Assembly: GCA_017577405.1 (NCBI GenBank)
Contig: PIUA01000015.1
Span: 1 to 57,452, forward strand
Source: Bacillota bacterium
Lineage (GTDB): Bacteria; Bacillota; Limnochordia; Limnochordales; Limnochordaceae
Direction of reading: 5' to 3'
Length of the DNA stretch: 57,452 nt
The notes under the pieces are model-generated. The model searched no databases and was not told the DNA's origin. It worked only from the letters and a program-made list of their open reading frames with translations. The position numbers and the translations under genes were made by a program. Positions 52,470 to 57,452 of this stretch are shown piece after piece (positions within the stretch are counted from its first letter, which is position 1; the number at the start of each line of letters is the position of its first letter).

Positions 52470-53645
52470 TCAGGCGCCTCGGTCCGCCGGTGGCCGGTGG
52501 CTGAAGACGGGCAGGTTCTCGGCGATGGCAATGAAGGCCAGGACGGTCGCGGCCATGAGGCCCAGGCTGATGGCCAGCTCCGGCAGGCTGGGGACGTAGC
52601 CGGCCGCCGTCCACGCCCGGAGGCCGAAGTGGCTCACGTTGAACCGGTTGAGGATCACCCCGGCCACCACCAGCGCGCCCAGCCAGCCCTGGCCCCGCCG
52701 GCTGGAGCGGAGGCGGGGCTGGAGGGCCAGAACCGCCGGCAGCACGATGAGGGCCAGCTCCAGCCAGAAGAGACCTGCTTCCGGCGAGCCCGTGAAGAGT
52801 TCCCCCACCTGGCCCCGGGCCACCAGGTCGCCAACCTTCAGGATCAGGTAGAGGCCCACCGCCCAGGGCAGCCACCGGAGAAGGCGGGCCGTCAGGGGCG
52901 CGGGATCCCACCGGACCAGGGTGCCATAGGCGAGGGCGGTCATCAGGCTGACCACGCCGATGGCCATGACGATGGCGCTGGTGAAGAAGAGCAGGGGAAG
53001 GAGGATGGTGTTCCAGAGGGGGTGGAGCTTGCCCGGCACCAGCACGAAGAAGGTCCCCAAGGAGGACTGGTGGAGGGTGGAGAGGACCACCCCGGCCACC
53101 ACCAGGGCGGGCGTGATCCGCTGGGCCGCCCGCAGCCAGCGGGCCTTGGCGCCCACCTTCTCCAGCAGCACCGGGGCGAACTCCAGGAAGAGAACGACGG
53201 TGTAGAGCATGACGCACCAGGCCACCTCGAACATGGCCGAGCGGGGCTGCCACATGATGATGGGATGCCAGATGTTCCAGGGCTTGCCCAGCTCGACGAT
53301 GAGGCCCATGATCACCTGCAGGTATCCCAGGAAGCCCAGGAGGATGGCGGGCCGGAGGAGGGGCTTCAGGGCTCGCTGCCGGAAGAGGTAGACGGCCGCC
53401 GCTATGGTGAAGGCCCCCGCCGACAAGGCCACGCCCGACAGCACGTTCAAGGAGATCCAGAGGGCCCAGGGCCACTCATCGGAGAGGTTGGTGGCCGCCC
53501 CCAGCCCGAAGATGAACCGGTAGATGGTGGCGACGAAGCCTGCGCCGGCGACCAGCGCCAGCACCACCCGGGGCCAGGTCCAGGTGAGGTGCCAGGCCCA
53601 GTCCCGCACCCGACCCGGGGCGTACGCCAGAGTGAGTTCCTTCAT
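52470..53645 (-). CDS. NrfD/HybB/PsrC-family membrane quinone oxidoreductase subunit
   Basis: A 391-residue polytopic protein with nine or ten membrane helices and quinone-interacting family features: WPRVVLALVAGAGFVATIYR, DEWPWALWISLNVLSGVALS and LHQSSLGTFFVLVPGKLHPL. The SSLGxxF...LHPLW segment is typical of HybB. It passes electrons between a quinone and the iron-sulfur subunit encoded upstream. Start ATG 53645 overlaps that gene's TGA by 4 bases. No hydrogenase, molybdopterin or cytochrome catalytic subunit is adjacent. Confidence 0.9.
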   Translation of the reverse strand: MKELTLAYAPGRVRDWAWHLTWTWPRVVLALVAGAGFVATIYRFIFGLGAATNLSDEWPWALWISLNVLSGVALSAGAFTIAAAVYLFRQRALKPLLRPAILLGFLGYLQVIMGLIVELGKPWNIWHPIIMWQPRSAMFEVAWCVMLYTVVLFLEFAPVLLEKVGAKARWLRAAQRITPALVVAGVVLSTLHQSSLGTFFVLVPGKLHPLWNTILLPLLFFTSAIVMAIGVVSLMTALAYGTLVRWDPAPLTARLLRWLPWAVGLYLILKVGDLVARGQVGELFTGSPEAGLFWLELALIVLPAVLALQPRLRSSRRGQGWLGALVVAGVILNRFNVSHFGLRAWTAAGYVPSLPELAISLGLMAATVLAFIAIAENLPVFSHRPPADRGA

Positions 53646-54541
53646 GCCGAGGGTCCCCCTTCATCGTCCCGCTCCGCCTTGGGCTCAGGGCCCCTGTCCA
53701 CGCCAGGGCCCGCCTCCTCCTGCTGGTTCCACCAGGCGAGCGCGCCCAGGGCCGCCACCAGCCCGCCGGCCACCGGCGGGACCAGGCGCATGATGGCGTC
53801 GGTCCGGCGGGGCGGTGCTTGGGTGGGCACATCGGTCCGGAAGCCCAGCTCCTCGAAGGGCACGTCGGAGAGGAAGAGCCAGGCGGTACCGCCCGCCTCA
53901 TGCTCCCCGTAGATGTGGGGCACGTACCGGTCGGGATGGGCTGCAATCCGCCGCCGGGCCTCGGCCAGCAGCGCTTCCCGGTCGCCGAAGAGGGTGGCCC
54001 CGGTGGGGCAGGCCACCGCACAGGCGGGCGCCTCGCCTTCCGCCAGCCGGTCGTAGCAGAAGACGCACTTGGTCACCGCCGGGTTCCAGGAGTGCCACTC
54101 GTACCGCGGAATCTGGAAGGGGCAGGCCAGCATGCAGTAACGGCAGCCCAGGCACCGGGCCTCTTCATAGATCACCGCGCCTTCGGCCGTCTTCCGGAGG
54201 GCGGCCACCGGGCAGGCGGAGACACAGGCCGGATCCAAGCAGTGGAAACACTGGTTCCGGACGTAACGGGGCCCGTCCGCGGAGGCCACCTGAGTCAGCC
54301 AGGTCCACTGGTTGGACGGGTGCTCGTCCGTCGGGTCCAGACCCCACTTGCTCGCGCAGGCCCGCTCACACAAACGGCACCCGACGCAGCGGGTGATGTC
54401 GATCAGCATCCCCTTTTGGGAGGATGGGGGAGACTGGCTGGCCGCCTGGGCTTGGGAACTCTGGGTGAGGACCCACCCCGTCGCGCCGGCGGCGCCCAGC
54501 CGAGCACCCCACTGAAAGAGTTGGCGTCGAGTCAACTCCAT
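53642..54541 (-). CDS. HybA/NrfC-like 4x[4Fe-4S] electron-transfer protein with Tat signal
   Basis: A 299-residue exported iron-sulfur protein. The N terminus TRRQLFQWGARLGAAGATG is a twin-arginine (Tat) signal. Four ferredoxin clusters follow: CVGCRLCERAC, CFHCLDPACVSACP, CLGCRYCMLACP, and a split site CVFCYDRLAEGE...CAVACP. A C-terminal membrane helix (LVPPVAGGLVAALGALAWW) and a charged tail resemble HybA. ATG 54541 is chosen because GGAGG lies eight bases before it and it gives a proper Tat leader. It is coupled to the NrfD-like gene and probably controlled by the palindrome at 54748-54763. Confidence 0.91.
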   Translation of the reverse strand: MELTRRQLFQWGARLGAAGATGWVLTQSSQAQAASQSPPSSQKGMLIDITRCVGCRLCERACASKWGLDPTDEHPSNQWTWLTQVASADGPRYVRNQCFHCLDPACVSACPVAALRKTAEGAVIYEEARCLGCRYCMLACPFQIPRYEWHSWNPAVTKCVFCYDRLAEGEAPACAVACPTGATLFGDREALLAEARRRIAAHPDRYVPHIYGEHEAGGTAWLFLSDVPFEELGFRTDVPTQAPPRRTDAIMRLVPPVAGGLVAALGALAWWNQQEEAGPGVDRGPEPKAERDDEGGPSA

Positions 54542-54722
54542 CCCATCTGCCTCCGAATCCACGTCGTTAGTGACCCGACCAGGGGTCGGATCGCCCCGGG
54601 GCTGGGAACCCTGCCTGGGGCCGGAGAGGGCGCCGGCGCCGAGAGGGTGCTGCCGGAGCCGGGAGGCCAGGTCTTCTGGGTTGGGCTCGCTGGGCCGGTA
54701 CCGGCTGGCCTCGCCCCGGACC

Positions 54723-54731
54723 ATTGTACCA
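54723..54731 (-). promoter_or_regulatory. Extended -10 promoter of the HybA/HybB-like operon
   Basis: The minus strand reads TGGTACAAT here, giving a leader of about 175 bases before ATG 54541. It is identical to the nonamers at 27934-27942 and 54865-54873. The leader (54542-54716) contains no ORF with a ribosome binding site that I can see. Confidence 0.5.
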
Positions 54732-54747
54732 CGTTTTCCGAGGAGAA

Positions 54748-54763
54748 TGTGACAGATATCACA
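54748..54763 (-). promoter_or_regulatory. CRP/FNR- or Rex-type palindrome TGTGA-N6-TCACA
   Basis: The site reads TGTGATATCTGTCACA on the minus strand, a perfect five-base inverted repeat with a six-base spacer. Its centre lies about 40 bases upstream of the predicted transcription start of the HybA-like operon and overlaps the -35 position. Activators of the CRP/FNR family bind there (class II). With TT before TGTGA it also fits a Rex redox-repressor box (TTGTGA-N6-TCACAA) with one mismatch. Confidence 0.6.
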
Positions 54764-54864
54764 AATCATTCTCGGGATGGCGTCCGGAAGAGCATGGGCG
54801 AGGAGGAGGGATCTGATGCCGCCTCAGCCTTCCTCCCGGCCGGGGCGTGGGCCCCGGAGGAGTG

Positions 54865-54873
54865 TGGTACAAT
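54865..54873 (+). promoter_or_regulatory. Extended -10 promoter of pgsA
   Basis: TGGTACAAT lies about 170 bases before the pgsA start. The 54764-54864 stretch upstream holds a CCGGGGC/GCCCCGG stem (about 54838-54855) but no gene. The leader 54880-55041 is GC-rich and contains an in-frame GTG (54946). Confidence 0.45.
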
Positions 54874-55041
54874 AGGTGAAACTTGGGGCACTGGCCGTTC
54901 TGGCCCTGGCGCCGGTGCCTTGTGCCCGGGAGAGGAAGTGGTGGGGTGCACGCCGAGGAACCATCCTGGCCCGGACCCTCCCCGGCCGCCGCGGGGGAGG
55001 GGGGTGGGGAACGCGCCCGGCCCGTCCGGTTGGAGATGACG

Positions 55042-55548
55042 GTGGCCACCTGGATCAGCCTGGCCCGGCTGGTCCTGGTCTTGCCCATGCTGGCCGTCCT
55101 CCTGGCCCGGACCCCCTGGGGGGGCTGGGTGGCGGCGGGGCTCTTCGTGGCCGCCGCCCTCACCGACGCCCTCGACGGGTACCTGGCCCGTCACCGCCGG
55201 GAGGTGACCACCTTCGGCAAGCTCCTGGACCCCGTGGCCGACAAGCTCCTGGTCACCGCGGCCATCATTGGGCTGGTGGAGCTGGGCCTGGTCTCCAGCT
55301 GGGCGGCCGTGGCGGTGGTGGGGCGGGAGATGGCCGTCACAGGCCTCCGCCTGGTGCTGGCCGGCCAAGGGGTGATCCTGGCGGCCGGCCCCTGGGGCAA
55401 GGGGAAGACCCTGGTTCAGTGCATCGCCCTTCCGGCCCTCATGGTGGGCCTGCCCGGCGCCCACCTTCTCCTATGGCTGGCCGTCGCCCTCACTCTCTGG
55501 TCGGGCTACCTCTACTTCCGGAACGCCTTCGCCCCCCGCCCGGCCTGA
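55042..55548 (+). CDS. pgsA: CDP-diacylglycerol--glycerol-3-phosphate 3-phosphatidyltransferase (PgsA-like)
   Basis: A membrane enzyme of about 168 residues that makes phosphatidylglycerolphosphate. The CDP-alcohol phosphotransferase motif is complete: DALDGYLARHRREVTTFG, then KLLDPVADKLL (DGx2ARx8Gx3Dx3D). Several membrane helices follow. The start is uncertain: GTG 55042 lies six bases from GGAG, ATG 55036 abuts it, and GTG 54946 would add 32 residues. The window also holds a YutG/PgpA-like domain, which could remove the phosphate from the product. Confidence 0.9.
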   Translation: MATWISLARLVLVLPMLAVLLARTPWGGWVAAGLFVAAALTDALDGYLARHRREVTTFGKLLDPVADKLLVTAAIIGLVELGLVSSWAAVAVVGREMAVTGLRLVLAGQGVILAAGPWGKGKTLVQCIALPALMVGLPGAHLLLWLAVALTLWSGYLYFRNAFAPRPA

Positions 55549-55699
55549 CGGCCGCGATGGCTTGACCCGCCTTCGCCCGCGGCGTGTGCGGGAACGGACC
55601 CCCTGAGGCAAGCCCCTTCAGGCGACTCCCCTGGCAGGAACCACGAACAAGATGTGAAAACTCTCTTCCTGTCGGGCGTGACCAAAGGAAACTGAGAAA

Positions 55700-55726
55700 A
55701 TGTGTGGAAGAAGAATCCCCACACAT
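55700..55726 (+). repeat. Inverted repeat ATGTGTGG-N11-CCACACAT in the UgpB-like leader
   Basis: Perfect 8-bp arms, in the 340-base gap between pgsA and the UgpB-like gene; the surrounding 55660-55730 is unusually AT-rich for this window. It could be a regulator site for the UgpB operon. No promoter can be called with confidence. The rest of the gap apart from the hairpin at 55791-55819 shows nothing clear. Confidence 0.4.
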
Positions 55727-55790
55727 GCCGGCCGGTTGCCCCTTGACCGACCCCTGATCCCGCCCGTCTGAGGCGCGGGCGCGCGGACCC

Positions 55791-55819
55791 ACCCCACGGT
55801 GGCCCCATCGCCGTGGGGT
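55791..55819 (+). other. 9-bp hairpin in the UgpB-like gene leader
   Basis: ACCCCACGG (55791-55799) pairs with CCGTGGGGT (55811-55819) across 11 bases, 69 bases before the GTG start. It resembles in position the leader stem of the MalE-like gene (13405-13442). Confidence 0.4.
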
Positions 55820-55888
55820 CTCCCGTCCCGGGGGTCCCCTGGGGAAGACGGCTGGCTGGCTGGGCACTGGACTGAGGGAGGGATCGAC

Positions 55889-57193
55889 GTGACCCGTCGG
55901 TTGGTGCGGGCCTTTCTCCTCGCGGTGGTGCTGGTGGGCCTGCTGGGGCCTGCCGCGGCCGCCCAGATCGAGGTTCAGTTCTGGCACTCCATGAGTGGGG
56001 CGGCCGGCAGGGCGCTCAACGACCTGGTGGAGCGGTTCAACGCCTCCCAGTCGGAGTACCGGGTCCACGCGCAGTTCTCCGGCTCCTACGCCGAGGCCTT
56101 GACCCGGGCCATCGCCGCCCTGCGGACGGGCCAGGCGCCCAACATCCTGCAGGTCTACGAGGTCGGAACCCAGACCATGCTCGACTCGGGCGCCATTATC
56201 CCCGTGTACGAGCTGGCCGAATCCCGGGGCGGGATCGACTTCGGCGACATCAGCCGGCCCATCTTCAACTACTACGCGGTGGACGGCAAGCTCTACTCCA
56301 TGCCCTTCAACTCCTCCACGGCCATGCTCTACTACAACAAGGACATCTTCCGGAAGGCGGGGCTGGATCCCAACCGGCCGCCCACCACCTTTGATGAGGT
56401 GCTGGAGATGGGGCGGCAGATCGTCGCCTCCGGCGCCGCGCCCCACGCCATCTCCTTCGGGTGGCCCGCCTGGGTCTTTGAGCAGGCCCATGCCACCCAC
56501 AACCAGTTCTACGCCAACAACGCCAACGGCCGGGCGGGACGGGCCACCGAGGTCCTCTTCAACGGCCCCTTCGGTGTGGAGGTGGTCACCCACTGGCGGC
56601 GCTGGGCGGAGGAGGGCGTTTTCGTCTACGGCGGCCGGGAGTACTCGGCCAACCAGGCCTTCATCTCCGGCCAGATCGCCATGCTGATCCAGTCCACCTC
56701 CTCCCTGGCCTCCATCGAGGAGGCGGCCAATTTTGAGGTGGGGACCACCTTCCTGCCCCGGTTGGAGGGCTACCCCCGGGGGAACTCGGTCATCGGCGGC
56801 GCCTCCCTGTGGGTGCTGAAGGGGCAGTCGGAGCGAGAGCTGGACGGGGTCTGGGAGTTTTTCAAGTTCATCAACCGGACGGAGAACGCAGTCGCCTGGC
56901 ATCAGGGGACGGGCTACTTCCCGGTGACCAACAGCGCGGTGAAGACCCTCCTGGACAGCGGCTGGTTCGCGGAGAACCCCAACAGCCTCACGGCCTTCCT
57001 CCAGATCCTCACCGGCTCCGATCACCCCGCGGCCCAGGGAGTCCTCCTCGGCCAGTTTGTGGAGATCCGCGACATCGTGGACACGGCCCTGGAGGATGCC
57101 CTCAACGGCCGGGTGCCCGTCCAGCGGGCCCTCGACCAGGCGGCGGCCCGGGTCAACCAGGTGCTGGCCGACTACGCCCTGCTCTACCAGTAA
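55889..57193 (+). CDS. UgpB-like ABC transporter substrate-binding protein
   Basis: A 434-residue exported binding protein with signal peptide RAFLLAVVLVGLLGPAAAA. The mature N terminus IEVQFWHSMSGAAGRALNDL and the blocks APNILQVYEVGTQTMLDSGA, MPFNSSTAMLYYNKDIF and YFPVTNSAV are the pattern of UgpB, the sn-glycerol-3-phosphate (or glycerophosphocholine) binding protein. GTG 55889 is chosen because GGGAGGG lies six bases upstream. It is followed by a UgpA-like permease. The ligand is by family resemblance only. Confidence 0.9.
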   Translation: MTRRLVRAFLLAVVLVGLLGPAAAAQIEVQFWHSMSGAAGRALNDLVERFNASQSEYRVHAQFSGSYAEALTRAIAALRTGQAPNILQVYEVGTQTMLDSGAIIPVYELAESRGGIDFGDISRPIFNYYAVDGKLYSMPFNSSTAMLYYNKDIFRKAGLDPNRPPTTFDEVLEMGRQIVASGAAPHAISFGWPAWVFEQAHATHNQFYANNANGRAGRATEVLFNGPFGVEVVTHWRRWAEEGVFVYGGREYSANQAFISGQIAMLIQSTSSLASIEEAANFEVGTTFLPRLEGYPRGNSVIGGASLWVLKGQSERELDGVWEFFKFINRTENAVAWHQGTGYFPVTNSAVKTLLDSGWFAENPNSLTAFLQILTGSDHPAAQGVLLGQFVEIRDIVDTALEDALNGRVPVQRALDQAAARVNQVLADYALLYQ

Positions 57194-57237
57194 GCGGGAG
57201 TGGGGCCGTGCCCCATCACCCAGAGGTCTCAACCGGC

Positions 57238-57264
57238 GGGGGGGGGCCCCGCGGCCCCACCCCC
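57238..57264 (+). other. GC hairpin between UgpB-like and UgpA-like genes
   Basis: The arms GGGGG-GGGGCC and GGCCCC-A-CCCCC pair over 11 bp with a four-base loop and one bulged A, 45 bases past the binding-protein stop and just upstream of the permease ribosome binding site. It is the third case of such a stem in this window. Confidence 0.5.
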
Positions 57265-57280
57265 CTCAGGAGGGCGTGGT

Positions 57281-57452
57281 ATGCCAAGCCGTTTTCCCCC
57301 CCGGATCCTGCCCTATCTTCTCTTTGCGCCCCCCGTCTTGATCGTGGGCGTCTTTCTCGTCGTGCCGTCCATCCAGTCTCTCTACCTGAGCTTCTTCCAG
57401 ACGTCGCCCTTCGGCGACCGGATGATCTTCGTGGGCGTGCGGAACTTCACCC
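57281..57452 (+). CDS. UgpA-like ABC transporter permease (N-terminal part)
   Basis: The first 57 codons of a permease that continues beyond the window. After MPSRFPPRILPY comes the first membrane helix, LLFAPPVLIVGVFLVVPSI, then QSLYLSFF and a loop ending FVGVRNFT. The LYLSFF...FVGLxNF arrangement is standard for CUT1/Ugp permeases. The ATG at 57281 lies six bases from AGGAGGG. Confidence 0.88.
   Translation, partial: MPSRFPPRILPYLLFAPPVLIVGVFLVVPSIQSLYLSFFQTSPFGDRMIFVGVRNFT

Overview
The window is a very GC-rich bacterial chromosome segment with tightly packed genes, strong AGGAGG-type ribosome binding sites and many GTG or TTG starts. The gene types point to a Firmicute-like lineage: a PerR regulator with all PerR ligands, LacI-family regulators beside sugar ABC operons, YutG, and an NrfD/HybA-type membrane oxidoreductase. 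A two-gene ADP-heptose module with a family 9 glycosyltransferase suggests a diderm (LPS-bearing) member, and Limnochordia would fit. That assignment is inference; there is no rRNA in the window. I saw no tRNA, rRNA, CRISPR array, insertion sequence or phage gene.

Layout. 1-3 kb: fabZ, a divergent YchF-like P-loop protein and a fumarylacetoacetate-hydrolase-family enzyme. 3-6.7 kb: a TroA-type Mn/Zn ABC operon. 6.7-8.5 kb: a chemoreceptor. 8.6-13.5 kb: a LacI regulator convergent with a maltose-type ABC operon, which has a LacI-type palindrome and a leader hairpin. 13.5-16.3 kb: a small protein, a tagatose-bisphosphate-aldolase-like enzyme and a divergent M42 peptidase. 16.4-19.8 kb: sdhCDAB. 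19.8-23.8 kb: an HD-domain protein, RNase HI, a LolA-like exported protein, a helical-repeat protein and a coiled-coil protein with a TetR-like HTH at its C terminus. 23.8-27.9 kb: a minus-strand heptose/glycolipid operon (GT9, GT4, heptose kinase, heptose adenylyltransferase). 28-38.3 kb: housekeeping and metabolic genes (perR, yigZ, ltaE, a thiamine-binding-like protein, queG, glutamate dehydrogenase, pta, a CDF metal exporter, ilvE, a class V aminotransferase).

38.4-48.9 kb is a complete alpha-galactoside/galactose utilisation locus: GH36 alpha-galactosidase, LacI regulator, galE, galT, galK, and an ABC importer (binding protein plus two permeases, no ATPase). A 16-bp palindrome and two related sites mark its likely operators. 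The galactosidase has no signal peptide, so oligosaccharides are probably imported, cut inside the cell, and the galactose passed to the Leloir enzymes.

48.9-57.4 kb: a Ski2-like helicase, a nucleotidyltransferase-like/YutG fusion, a HybA/HybB-like pair under a CRP/Rex-type palindrome, pgsA, and the start of a UgpB/UgpA-type ABC operon that runs off the window.

Themes that cross regions: a shared TTAG-N6-CTAA palindrome before both the metal uptake operon and the metal efflux gene; an identical extended -10 (TGGTACAAT) at three promoters; and a strong GC hairpin between binding-protein and permease genes in all three ABC sugar operons.
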